DNA of 61,438 nt from a bacterium (GTDB taxonomy: Bacteria > B130-G9), in contig JAGHCW010000202.1 of the NCBI GenBank assembly GCA_021160245.1, positions 1 to 61,438 of the forward strand, written 5' to 3'. A program made the translations under genes and the position numbers. The notes under the pieces were generated by a model, which saw nothing but the letters and a program-made list of their open reading frames with translations, ran no database searches and was not told where the DNA came from. Shown piece after piece: positions 52,599 through 61,163 of this stretch (position 1 is the stretch's first letter; every line of letters starts with the position of its first letter).

Positions 52599-52790
52599 GG
52601 AGTGCGGCAGCTTGATGCCGCTTTCATTGGTGGTGGCTTGACACCACACTCTCATGAATCGCCTTTTTGACCTACTAGACAGTTATCTTTCAACCTGGAC
52701 GCCAATTGATATAAGATTGATGCCGCGTCAAGCCGCGGCCAGATAAAGCGGCGCCTGAGCCACCGCACTCCCAAAAGCACCCGCGGGTGC
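52599..52790. repeat. Cluster of REP-type palindromes before acpS
   Basis: The 447-base gap 52546-52992 carries no gene. It holds GGAGTGCGGCAGCTTGATGC (52599 onward), a GTGGTGGCTTGACACCAC-like core (about 52629-52650), GAGCCACCGCACTCCC (52757 onward) and the perfect palindrome GCACCCGCGGGTGC (52777-52790). The same core pairs with the elements at 38416-38550 and 52932-52959. Function unknown. Confidence 0.6.
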
Positions 52791-52931
52791 ATCGCCCATC
52801 TATATATTCGGGCCGACCCAAGGCCTGCCCCATATTCCGCCCATTGCCGACAATGTAGCCTCATGGGATATACTACACTTCTGAATCGTCTGGGCAACAG
52901 CTTATGAACCTCGAAAAGGTTGAGTGATTAT

Positions 52932-52959
52932 GGAGTGCGGTGTCAAGCCACCGCACTCC
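52932..52959. repeat. Perfect REP hairpin
   Basis: GGAGTGCGGTG-TCAAGC-CACCGCACTCC: an 11-base perfect stem with a six-base loop. It lies 33 bases past the stop of the gluzincin-type gene and may act as its terminator in addition to being a repeat-family member. Confidence 0.7.
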
Positions 52960-52992
52960 AAAGCACCCACCACCGACTAACTAGAGCGCCGC

Positions 52993-53943
52993 CTAATGGT
53001 ACTTGCCCTCAATAATCTGCTCTGTGAACTCCTCCTCGGCCTGCATCTGATCGAGCCGCTCTCTTGTGGCCTGGCGCTTTCTGAGATAGGCCAGTATGAA
53101 GAGGAGCGAGACGGCAAACCAGAAAAACGCGGCGCTTGTGAGCACCGGATAGACACCATATTTGTCCCGAACACGCCCATACCAAGCCTTAACTATCTGC
53201 TCAAAGGGTCTCCCAACAGCCCGCGAAAGCTGCGCTTCAAGCGGAATACCGCGCCTCATGCCGTCAACCAGTGAAATAAACCGGCGCCGTTGGAGTGTCC
53301 GCTGGAGGAATTGGCAAAAACTATAGCTTTGGGCGTAGGCAAGCCGCGCCTCGCCACTCTCCATCGGGAAGGAGTCGCGGAGTTTTTCGAACGGAATCGG
53401 ATCAGAAAAAAGGACCATTCGCACGAGAGCGAAACTATCTACCCACTCCCATTGACCGGCGTTTATCATCGCCATCCCCTCGTCGAACCAACGAGGCAGG
53501 AGGCGCCAGTTTTTGCCAACCGCATGGTGCAGGACGAGGTGAGAGAGCTCGTGCTTGAGTGTCTTGATGAACTGTTTGCGACTGACTCTGGCAAGAGATG
53601 GCGACTTGAGCACAATCTTTCTTTGAGCAGGAATGGCAAAGCCAACCACCCAGCTCTCGCCTACGGAAGGCCGATGCTCGTTGAATTGGAGCGAATTGTC
53701 GCAGATGTAAATCGAGTTCTGCCCAAAGGGTTCAACGCCGAGGCTTGCGCAAATGCGGCTGAACGATGATTCAATAGTCGTGCTCATTGACTTAGTAAAG
53801 GCCTTCCTCTTCAACGAGTAATAGAGCTTGAAGTGCGCCGTGGGCATCATGAAAGGTGGTGGTCCTGACCAGCCCTGGACGCACAATGGGGTCGCGACAG
53901 CCGCGATGAGAATGATTAGGAGCATAAACTTTAAGTTTTTCAC
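52993..53943 (-). CDS. Membrane-anchored gluzincin-type metallopeptidase (peptidase MA-like)
   Basis: About 316 residues if the GTG at 53943 is used; an earlier frame to 53982 adds 13 residues across a promoter-like stretch. The N-terminus is a signal or anchor (LKFMLLIILIAAVATPLCV). The zinc motif HELSHLVLHH with a downstream Glu in LLPRWFDEGMAMI is the gluzincin pattern of peptidase MA. Near the C-terminus there is another membrane segment (SAAFFWFAVSLLFILAYL) and a charged tail, so it may be anchored at both ends. Function unknown. Divergent from the Memo-AMMECR1 gene. Confidence 0.75.
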   Translation of the reverse strand: MKNLKFMLLIILIAAVATPLCVQGWSGPPPFMMPTAHFKLYYSLKRKAFTKSMSTTIESSFSRICASLGVEPFGQNSIYICDNSLQFNEHRPSVGESWVVGFAIPAQRKIVLKSPSLARVSRKQFIKTLKHELSHLVLHHAVGKNWRLLPRWFDEGMAMINAGQWEWVDSFALVRMVLFSDPIPFEKLRDSFPMESGEARLAYAQSYSFCQFLQRTLQRRRFISLVDGMRRGIPLEAQLSRAVGRPFEQIVKAWYGRVRDKYGVYPVLTSAAFFWFAVSLLFILAYLRKRQATRERLDQMQAEEEFTEQIIEGKYH

Positions 53944-53982
53944 ACTACCTACTATGATAGTGGCTGTTCGTATTGAGAACAA

Positions 53983-54018
53983 CTGCCGGTTATCATGCCG
54001 GTTATCATGCCGGTTGGC
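53983..54018. repeat. Three tandem 12-base repeats between divergent genes
   Basis: CTGCCGGTTATC (53983-53994), ATGCCGGTTATC (53995-54006) and ATGCCGGTTGGC (54007-54018). They lie between the start of the gluzincin-type gene (to the left) and the Memo-AMMECR1 gene (60 bases to the right). Regular 12-base spacing resembles an array of binding sites (iteron-like). A control role for either gene is possible but unproven. Confidence 0.6.
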
Positions 54019-54078
54019 ATACAGAGCCTCAGGATGTCTTGATTTGCACGGTGAATAAAGCTGAAAGGTCTCAAGGCA

Positions 54079-55641
54079 ATGAAAGTTGACGCTGGATTAG
54101 CCAATTCGTTATCTGTTTTAATTGTGATCATCTTGATCGCCCTCTGCCCCTTTGAGGCCTTTAGCAAGGAAGTTTCGGCTCCTCCCTCGAGCAGTTCAAG
54201 TGGCGACTCGAGCGGCGCAAATGAGGTGAGGGACGCTGTGTTTTCTGGCGCTTGGTATCCCTCCGACGCAAAGGAGCTTGCGCGGGTGGTTGATGGCTAC
54301 ATCAATGATGCGGCGAAATTAGCGCCTCAAAAGGGCAGACTCGTCGGCCTCGTTTCGCCTCACGCCGGTTTCGTCTATTCCGGCCCGGTCGCGGGATACG
54401 GCTATGAACTTCTCAAGGAACAGGCGCAGAAGCCCAGCACGATTATTCTGATTGGGCCATCGCATCGCTACCGTCTGTCCGGCGTCTCGGTCAATAATGT
54501 CGAGGATTATCGGACGCCTCTTGGTGTCATAGAGAATGACCGGGAACTGAGTGGTCAGATAATCAAGGCATCCAGCGGGCTCTTTGGCTACATCCCGAAC
54601 GCCCATGCGCGGGAGCATTCGCTCGAGGCGCAATTGCCATTTTTGCAACGGTCGCTTCCCAAGGGATTTAAGATCGTCCCGATTCTGGTAAATAACACAG
54701 ACCACTCGGAGAAGCTAGCGGCGATCCTCACCACGATACTTGGGATAAGAGACGACGTAATCGTTGTTGCCAGCAGCGATATGTCGCACTATTTGCCTTA
54801 TGATCAGGCAAAGCAGGTGGATGAGCAAACCCTCTCGATAATGGAGAAACTCGATGTTACGGGCCTTGAGCGAGGACTGAAAAGCGATAAGCTGAAGCTC
54901 TGTGGAGGCGCGGCCGTATTGACTTTGGCCAAGATTGGCAAGAGACTGGGGGCATCAAAGATGCTCAGGCTTTTTGCTGCAAATTCCGGAGATACGGGCG
55001 GTAGTCGGGAGACTGTGGTGGGCTACGGTAGCCTTGCGGTCTTTGCGACGGCAAGCGCCAGAAAGACGAAAGACGGGGGTAATAAGGTGGACGGACAGCT
55101 TTTAATCGACGAGAAGCGAGAGCTTCTCAAGATAGCCAGGGACACGATTGTCGAATACGTCCGGAATGGTCATGTCCCCAAAGTCAGGCCAACATCCGAG
55201 AATCTCAATATGAGGCGCGGGGCGTTTGTTACGATTAAAATGGACGGGATGCTTCGTGGCTGCATCGGTCGGTTCTCGCCGGTCTCTGAGCCGCTTTACG
55301 CGATTGTGCAGGAGATGGCGGTCGCCGCCTCGACCCAAGACCCTCGGTTTCGACCAGTGAGCCTCTCCGAGACGGAAGACATGGACATTGAGATATCCGT
55401 TCTGTCGGAGCTTAAAAAAATCGATGATATAAGCGAGATAAAGGTTGGCGTGCATGGGATTGAGATACAGAAGGGCCACAATAGAGGTGTGCTTTTGCCG
55501 CAGGTTGCGACCGAGCAAGGTTGGGACCGAACCGAATTCCTAGAGAATACCTGCCGAAAGGCATCTTTGCCCCGGGACGCCTACAAGAAGGGCGCTGCGA
55601 TATACATCTTCTCGGCGCAAGTATTTGGTGAAAAAGACTAG
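54079..55641 (+). CDS. Memo - AMMECR1 fusion protein (AmmeMemoRadiSam type) with N-terminal signal/anchor
   Basis: 520 residues. N-terminus: a hydrophobic stretch (SLSVLIVIILIALCPFEAF) and a Ser-rich linker. Residues about 50-320 are the Memo (MEMO1) fold: SPHAGFVYSGPVAGYGYEL, LIGPSHRYRLSGVSV, ASSDMSHYLPYDQAKQVD, LKLCGGAAVLTLAKI, supplying the His/Cys metal ligands. Residues about 355-515 are AMMECR1 (RRGAFVTIKMDGMLRGCIGR; STQDPRFRPVSLSE; GVLLPQVATEQGWDRTEFLE). In the AmmeMemoRadiSam system these act with a radical SAM protein. Here the two are fused and apparently exported or anchored, which is unusual since both are normally cytosolic; no matching radical SAM gene is adjacent. Function is inferred only from the family. 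Confidence 0.85.
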   Translation: MKVDAGLANSLSVLIVIILIALCPFEAFSKEVSAPPSSSSSGDSSGANEVRDAVFSGAWYPSDAKELARVVDGYINDAAKLAPQKGRLVGLVSPHAGFVYSGPVAGYGYELLKEQAQKPSTIILIGPSHRYRLSGVSVNNVEDYRTPLGVIENDRELSGQIIKASSGLFGYIPNAHAREHSLEAQLPFLQRSLPKGFKIVPILVNNTDHSEKLAAILTTILGIRDDVIVVASSDMSHYLPYDQAKQVDEQTLSIMEKLDVTGLERGLKSDKLKLCGGAAVLTLAKIGKRLGASKMLRLFAANSGDTGGSRETVVGYGSLAVFATASARKTKDGGNKVDGQLLIDEKRELLKIARDTIVEYVRNGHVPKVRPTSENLNMRRGAFVTIKMDGMLRGCIGRFSPVSEPLYAIVQEMAVAASTQDPRFRPVSLSETEDMDIEISVLSELKKIDDISEIKVGVHGIEIQKGHNRGVLLPQVATEQGWDRTEFLENTCRKASLPRDAYKKGAAIYIFSAQVFGEKD

Positions 55642-55681
55642 AAATGGATAGAAATTGCATTAGATATAAGGAAGCTCAATC

Positions 55682-57295
55682 GTGAGACAGACACTGCGTG
55701 GCGTTACATTAGTTCTCTTGGTCGCAATGTTTGCGGCAGTTGGAGTTGGCATAGGCTCGAATCTCGTCGCGCATTTTCGGAATCTCTTTCTCTATAATGA
55801 AGTATTGACCCTTGTCCAGCGTGATTACGTTGAGGAGGTCAAGCCGTCCGACCTCATAATGGAGTCCATTCGGGGAATGCTCAGAAGCCTCGACCCTCAC
55901 TCACAGCTGCTGGACGCCTCAATGGGCAAGGAGCTTAGGGACGATCAGAAGGGCAGCTTCTATGGTGTCGGGATACAGTTTGACATCATAAAAGGGATCC
56001 TGACCGTTATTGCGCCGATTGAGGATACGCCAGCATACAATGTCGGGATACTCGCGGGCGACCGAATAGTCGGCATAAATGGCAAGAACGCAAGGGGCAT
56101 CACAACTGCGGATGTAGTGAAGAAACTGAAAGGCCCCAAAGGCACGAAGGTGGCGGTTACTATAGAACGTGAGGGTGTTCCGGGCCAACTCGAATTCACG
56201 ATTGTTAGGGGTAAGATACCGACGTCGAGCGTTCCCTACTATTTCATGCTCACCGAGACGATTGGCTACATCCGATTGACGCGATTTGCGGGGACTACTG
56301 CGGCCGAGATGAGCGAGGGGATAGATGCATTGAGAAAACAGGGCATGAGTGAGCTGGTCCTCGATCTTCGCTACAACGGGGGCGGCCTCCTGAAGCAGGC
56401 CATTTACGTAAGCGATATGTTCCTGGACGAGGGGCTTCCTATAGTCTCGACAGTAGGGAGACTTCAAGAGGCCAACATAGTGTCATACGCCTCAAGCAGA
56501 ACCAAACTACCACATCCGCCGATTATTGTTTTGATCGATGAGGGCACTGCAAGCGGCTCCGAGATCGTCTCAGGGGCCATTCAGGACATGGACCGGGGCC
56601 TCATCATCGGGACACAGAGCTTCGGCAAAGGCCTCGTTCAGACAGTCTTCCAATTGCCCGAGGATTGGACTCTTGTCCTAACCACGCAGAGGTATCACAC
56701 GCCGTCCGGCAGATGTATCCAGAAGCCATACTCCAAATACGCAAGGTTCACAGGCGACCAGAAGGAGAGCGGAGATTCGGAGAAGATATACAAGTCACAG
56801 TCTGGCCGTGAGCTGCGAGGCGGCGGCGGTATCCATCCTGATGTCGTCGTGGAGTATGCCACAACTAGCACGCTGTTTAGGAATCTTCAGCGCAAGAATA
56901 TCTTCACTCTGTTCGGTCTGCATTATGCCGCTTTGCATAGAGACCTTCCGAGGGACTTTGAGATAACGGGCGAAATACTCGAAGATTTTGTGCAATTTGC
57001 GGCCGATAATGGGGTAGAGACTACGCCAGAGGAGCTCGTCAAGAAGCGAAAGGAATTTGTTGAGACCTACATTAAATTTCGCATAGTCCGATCGCTTTGG
57101 GGCAATACAGAGGCGGCGATAGTTTACGCGAAGGTTGATGATCATGTGCAAAGGGCGATTGAGCTGATGCCGGAGGCCAAGAGGATGCTTGATGAGGTTT
57201 ACTTGCCGTTCATTAAAAACAATCGCAAGCAGCATGAACAGCCCGCCCAAGAAGGGGCCGCCTCAATACCAGAATCGTCCGACGTTGCAGCATAG
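55682..57295 (+). CDS. C-terminal processing protease, S41 family (CtpA-like)
   Basis: 537 residues from a GTG with AAGGAAG upstream. N-terminal signal/anchor (LVLLVAMFAAVGVGIGSNLV). A PDZ domain at about residues 90-170 (YGVGIQFDIIKGILTVIAP, AGDRIVGINGKNARGI). Catalytic part: LDLRYNGGGLLKQAIYVS, IDEGTASGSEIVSGAIQD, GTQSFGKGLVQTVFQLP; the Ser of TASGSE and Lys of SFGKG form the S41 dyad. The C-terminal region (after residue 400) is helical and may bind partners. It trims periplasmic proteins; 40 bases after the Memo-AMMECR1 gene. Confidence 0.92.
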   Translation: MRQTLRGVTLVLLVAMFAAVGVGIGSNLVAHFRNLFLYNEVLTLVQRDYVEEVKPSDLIMESIRGMLRSLDPHSQLLDASMGKELRDDQKGSFYGVGIQFDIIKGILTVIAPIEDTPAYNVGILAGDRIVGINGKNARGITTADVVKKLKGPKGTKVAVTIEREGVPGQLEFTIVRGKIPTSSVPYYFMLTETIGYIRLTRFAGTTAAEMSEGIDALRKQGMSELVLDLRYNGGGLLKQAIYVSDMFLDEGLPIVSTVGRLQEANIVSYASSRTKLPHPPIIVLIDEGTASGSEIVSGAIQDMDRGLIIGTQSFGKGLVQTVFQLPEDWTLVLTTQRYHTPSGRCIQKPYSKYARFTGDQKESGDSEKIYKSQSGRELRGGGGIHPDVVVEYATTSTLFRNLQRKNIFTLFGLHYAALHRDLPRDFEITGEILEDFVQFAADNGVETTPEELVKKRKEFVETYIKFRIVRSLWGNTEAAIVYAKVDDHVQRAIELMPEAKRMLDEVYLPFIKNNRKQHEQPAQEGAASIPESSDVAA

Positions 57296-57328
57296 GCTTT
57301 CTGGTAAACTTCAAATCGGGCGCCCCCA

Positions 57329-59485
57329 ATGAATATCGCAGTTGATGCAAGAAGAATAAGCGATCGCCATGCCGGGATGGGTGTCTATACCCACAATCTT
57401 CTCCGGGCGATGCAGAAGATCGACAGCAAGAACCATTACACCCTATTCCTCAATCCGCTGAAGTCCAACAAGTTGGAATGCCAAGGCCCCAATTTCCGCC
57501 ATTACACCACGCCCATAACGATTGAGAACCACGTTGTCGGGGACCTTTGGCGCAATTTTTATCTGCCATATAGGCTGAAGATGGACGAGACGGACGTCTT
57601 CCACGATCCGGGCTACTTTCTGCCGATAATCTCCGGTGGCTACAAGTCGGTCGTAACGGTTCACGATCTTGTTGTCTTCACATTTCCCCAAACAAACAGC
57701 AAGAAGTACTTCTGGTACATGAGGCAAATGACCAAGATAGGAGTGCAGAAGGCAGACCTGATAATTGCGCTCTCATTCCACACAAAAGACGATTTGATTC
57801 GCATCCTGAAGGTCCCAGAGAGCAAGATTAGGGTCGTATATTCCGGCACAAACGAGACGCTTAGGCCCATGACCGATCCGAATCAGATTGCAGCCGCGAA
57901 GAAGAAGTTTGGCATTGACGCGCCCTACATACTCTGCGTCAACACGATTGAACCCCGTAAGAATCTTCCCAGGCTCTTAAGCGCATATCACCAGTTGAAG
58001 ATGGAGACGAATCTCGAGCATAAGCTCGTTGTCTGCGGGATGTTCGGGTGGCTGTACGGCGACGTATTCACGACGATTCGGGAGCTAGGCCTTATCGATT
58101 CGATCATCTTCACCGATTACGTGAGCGATGAGGACCTTCCCAGGCTCTACAGCGGGGCAGACCTATTCATATTCCCGTCGTTGTATGAGGGATTCGGATT
58201 GCCGGCCCTTGAGGCGATGGCGTGTGGCTCACCTGTCATAACCTCGACATCATCTTCGCTGCCGGAGATAGTCGGCGACGCGGCGATACTCATCAATCCC
58301 TATAAAACGGAAGAACTCGCGGCCGCCATGCACAAAGTCCTGACGGATGAGAAACTCCGAAATAGGATGAGAAAGGACGGCCTCGCCCGCGCAAGGCTCT
58401 TCAGCTGGGAGAAGACCGCCTCGCAGACACTGAGTATTTATGAGGAACTCTATTCAGCAAAGAAGCCGTCGATCAGCTTCTATTTTGACGATACTTATCT
58501 AAACAACGCCGTGAGAAGGCGTCCGCATCTCTCGATAATCATCGTCAACTGGAACGTCAGAGACCTTCTGCTCGATTGTCTGGCCTCGATAAAGGAGACA
58601 ATTGGCGATATCGCCCACGAGATAATCGTTGTGGACAACGCGTCAAGTGACGGCAGCGCAGATGATGTCAGATCGAACTATCCTGATGTCAAAGTGATTG
58701 CCAATGTCCGTAATGAGGGATTTGCGATGGCCAATAATGTTGCCGCAAAGAGAGCCATCGGAGAGTATATATGTTTTCTGAATCCCGATACAGTAGTGCA
58801 GCCGGGCGCGTTTCAGGAGATGATCGATTCGCTTGAGCGCGACGATCGTGCAGCCATCGTCGGACCGAGGCTCCTGAACGAGGACGGCTCGCTTCAACCA
58901 TCGGCCCGGAATTTCATAACCAACCTAAACCTGATGATGTCGCACCTCCTCTTCAAACCGATCTTCTCAAAGAGAGTCCGCGCAAGCCTCGTGTATGAGT
59001 ACTGGGACCATAACGAGACGAAGGCTGTCGATTGGCTCGTAGGCGCATGTCTGCTGTGTAGGAGGAAAGCGCTTGAGACTATCGGCCCATTTGATGAGGG
59101 CTACTTCATGTTCCATGAGGATACGGACCTCTGCTATCGCGCTCAAAAGGCCGGCTACAAGGTCCTCTTCGCGCACGAGGCGCGGGTCGTGCATTTTGGG
59201 GGCAAGTCGTGCGAGAAGCGATGGGGCGATTTCACCGTCCTAAAATATCTCGCCTCAAAGCACATATTCATTAGGAAGCACTACGGGCGTTTCGCTCTGT
59301 TTATGCACAGATTCCTTATCGTGGGTCTGGAGCTCGCACGGCTGATGGCTGCGTTCATAAACCACCTTTTTTCCAGGGCAAAGAAGGAGGAGACGAGGCG
59401 CGTGATAAAGTTCTATAGAACAGCCGTGATGCTTGAACTCGGATTCATCGATAGCCTCGACCTCGACGATCTCGCGGAGCGATAG
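57329..59485 (+). CDS. Two-domain glycosyltransferase (GT4 fused to GT2)
   Basis: 718 residues. Residues 1-370 are a GT-B enzyme of family GT4 (MNIAVDARRISDRHAGMGV, VVTVHDLVVFTFP, ILCVNTIEPRKNLPRLLSAY, FPSLYEGFGLPALEAMACG, the EX7E-type motif). From about residue 395 to 690 is a GT-A enzyme of the GT2 rhamnosyl/N-acetyl type: HLSIIIVNWNVRDLLLDCLA, VVDNASSDGSADDVRSNYPD, FLNPDTVVQPGAF, DEGYFMFHEDTDLCYRAQKAGYKV. Two sugars or repeated addition of one unit could be made by one chain. Role: assembling a surface glycan. No wzx/wzy genes in the window. Confidence 0.9.
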   Translation: MNIAVDARRISDRHAGMGVYTHNLLRAMQKIDSKNHYTLFLNPLKSNKLECQGPNFRHYTTPITIENHVVGDLWRNFYLPYRLKMDETDVFHDPGYFLPIISGGYKSVVTVHDLVVFTFPQTNSKKYFWYMRQMTKIGVQKADLIIALSFHTKDDLIRILKVPESKIRVVYSGTNETLRPMTDPNQIAAAKKKFGIDAPYILCVNTIEPRKNLPRLLSAYHQLKMETNLEHKLVVCGMFGWLYGDVFTTIRELGLIDSIIFTDYVSDEDLPRLYSGADLFIFPSLYEGFGLPALEAMACGSPVITSTSSSLPEIVGDAAILINPYKTEELAAAMHKVLTDEKLRNRMRKDGLARARLFSWEKTASQTLSIYEELYSAKKPSISFYFDDTYLNNAVRRRPHLSIIIVNWNVRDLLLDCLASIKETIGDIAHEIIVVDNASSDGSADDVRSNYPDVKVIANVRNEGFAMANNVAAKRAIGEYICFLNPDTVVQPGAFQEMIDSLERDDRAAIVGPRLLNEDGSLQPSARNFITNLNLMMSHLLFKPIFSKRVRASLVYEYWDHNETKAVDWLVGACLLCRRKALETIGPFDEGYFMFHEDTDLCYRAQKAGYKVLFAHEARVVHFGGKSCEKRWGDFTVLKYLASKHIFIRKHYGRFALFMHRFLIVGLELARLMAAFINHLFSRAKKEETRRVIKFYRTAVMLELGFIDSLDLDDLAER

Positions 59486-59569
59486 CCCGGGTCTTCGGAG
59501 TGTGTCTGTCGCCGCAACCTGAAGCCGCTTGTGCGAATCAAACATACGCTCAACTTCGGCTAGGCACAA

Positions 59570-59772
59570 TCACACGGAGCTTGGGTCTAGGACCTCAAGG
59601 ACCTGCTTTGTGATCTTGGGGTGAAGCGTCCTCCCCGCATGAAACGGGACGACAATCCTCTGCTTTCCTTTCATGTATAGACGATGGTTCCTCTGCTAGA
59701 AATGAACCGAAAACCATTCTTAAGCAGCATCCGCTCGGCCTGTAGGGCGGTGATGCGAGGCAGCCTAGGCAA
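59570..59772 (-). pseudogene. HicA-like toxin with one-base frameshift
   Basis: Starts at TTG just inside the hicB-like stop. N-terminal frame: PRLPRITALQAERMLLKNGF, RFISSRG. After a missing base near 59688-59689 (GGAA, expected GGAAA) it runs HRLYMKGKQRIVVPFHAGRT, LHPKITKQVLEVLDPSSV. With the base restored this is a complete HicA/YcfA double-stranded-RNA-binding-fold toxin of about 67 residues. The catalytic His lies right at the break. Pairs with the broken hicB before it. Confidence 0.75.
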
Positions 59773-59988
59773 CAGTTACCTCGACGGATGTCGTTAATAT
59801 CTCAGTGCTTAAGACGTCGGCTCTTTCCTCCTCAGACAAAGTCTCTACATAGAGCGTGACTGCTTCCCGCATGTTCTGGACAATCTCGTCCAGACTATCT
59901 CCCTCGAGTGGCACCCATCCAATTCGGGACAATACGCGAAGTAGCCATGCTCATCCCTCTCGATCACAATGCTCACCTTATACGACAT
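59765..59988 (-). pseudogene. HicB-like antitoxin with one-base frameshift
   Basis: AAGGAG precedes the ATG. MSYKVSIVIERDEHGYFAYC, PELDGCHSRG, then after restoring one G in the GGG at 59901-59903, DSLDEIVQNMREAVTLYVET, LSEEERADVLSTEILTTSVE and VTVA. A typical HicB (FAYCPELDGCHSRGDSLDEI). As it stands, translation leaves the correct frame after HSR. It shares its stop with the start of hicA, the normal hicBA order for this subfamily. Confidence 0.75.
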
Positions 59989-60279
59989 CCCGCGACTCCT
60001 TATCCGGTCGTTCTCTGCGTCTTAACCGAGCCCAAACCATAACATACGCCGCACATAAACAACAACTCGTCCGCCGCCTTGTCCGCCATAGCTTCAGCGA
60101 AGGCGAAAATCCCCAATCCACAATCCGAATCTCCGCCTCAGTCAGGTCATACAGATCATAGACGAGACGGTCGATCTCGGCGTTTGTCGAGGCGATCTGC
60201 CGCCGCAAGAGCGTCTTGTCCTGCTCCGTCCGCACCTGGACCAAACGGGCCGCCACGGGACTGCATGTATGGAAACTGG
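59978..60279 (-). pseudogene. C-terminal remnant of a type IIG restriction-modification (N6 methylase) gene
   Basis: The recognisable part, about 60110-60255, reads VQVRTEQDKTLLRRQIAS and TNAEIDRLVYDLYDLTEAEI then RIVD, the usual last helices of Eco57I-like or BREX PglX-like N6 methylases (QIDRLVYELYGLT-type). The rest of the frame is without resemblance. It follows the Nmad3-like stop by a few bases. With the N-terminal remnant at 61164-61438, it marks the two ends of a gene whose body is missing. Confidence 0.65.
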
Positions 60280-60281
60280 AT

Positions 60282-61160
60282 TCACTGGCAGCAACTTTCG
60301 GGAGCAATCTCAAATACATCTCTCAGCCAAGCGAATACCTCTGGGCAATGATCCAGATCCAATACGAATTCCTGCCCTCGTCCGACTGTCCGCAATACAA
60401 CTCCATCTGGGTCTAGTTCCCATCTGTTCTTATTGTTGTGATACGACAGTGCCAACCGGCCCTCACTCGGGTAGAAACATCTCGGCAATCGCCAGAAACT
60501 GCGTGTCTCTCCTGGTTTGGTCAGTTGGAGGCGATCGTAGAAATTGGGGAATATGCCGCCTCCTGCAATTGACCGATCGAGCCCAGGGATGCTCAATCGG
60601 TTCGATGCCACATATAGGGTGTTGTTTTTCCCCTTGGCATAGTAATGGTCTGCGGCCTTGACATGCGGATGCTCCGATGCCCATTTCGGCACATCATTGT
60701 TACCGGGGCGGGGATGATATATATCGTCAATCTGAAGCCAGCCGAATAGCGCATGTATGTCTGGGGCTTCTGAGAGGTACCCCACGCGCTCACTCACCTT
60801 GATCTCTCGAAACCACCCAAAGAATAAGAAAATATCCCCTTCGCCGACGCCTTGATTTCTTAGATGAGTTTGAGCAGCACCTGCCTGACCGAAGCACGGC
60901 CGCCAAGCGGCCGCTCTTGGGCACGTGCCTTCATTCAGGTCGGGGTCCAAGTGGACAAGGGATTCCGCGAGATTCGACGATGGGCTGAGCTGCCAGACTA
61001 GCTGGCTGAGCTCATAATTCCCGAACCGTAAACCGCCCAGCAGTCTACCACCCTCTTCTGAGGGTATGGGCAAGGAACAGAAGCTGCCATCAGGGAAGAT
61101 AGGGCTTGCCACCCCTCCATTTGCGGCATCAAAACCCTTGCGACTAAAAATAATCCTCAT
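60282..61160 (-). CDS. Nmad3-like protein (nucleotide-modification-associated domain)
   Basis: 292 residues from the ATG with AGGGAGG 8 bases ahead. Start MRIIFSRKGFDAANGGVASP, then IFPDGSFCSLPIPSEEGG. This matches the Nmad3 family, first defined by association with modified-nucleotide systems. Other parts: HLDPDLNEGTCPRAAAWRPCFGQ, GDIFLFFGWFREIKV, KAADHYYAKGKNNTLYVASN, and SFWRLPRCFYPSEGR. The frame is complete and undamaged, unlike its neighbours. It sits exactly between the two ends of a broken restriction-modification gene. The biochemical role of Nmad3 is not established; a link to DNA-base modification or its recognition is inference. Confidence 0.65.
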   Translation of the reverse strand: MRIIFSRKGFDAANGGVASPIFPDGSFCSLPIPSEEGGRLLGGLRFGNYELSQLVWQLSPSSNLAESLVHLDPDLNEGTCPRAAAWRPCFGQAGAAQTHLRNQGVGEGDIFLFFGWFREIKVSERVGYLSEAPDIHALFGWLQIDDIYHPRPGNNDVPKWASEHPHVKAADHYYAKGKNNTLYVASNRLSIPGLDRSIAGGGIFPNFYDRLQLTKPGETRSFWRLPRCFYPSEGRLALSYHNNKNRWELDPDGVVLRTVGRGQEFVLDLDHCPEVFAWLRDVFEIAPESCCQ

Positions 61161-61163
61161 TCA

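Noticed and set aside
53983-54018. CRISPR array
   Set aside because: The 12-base tandem units have no spacers; no cas genes in the window.
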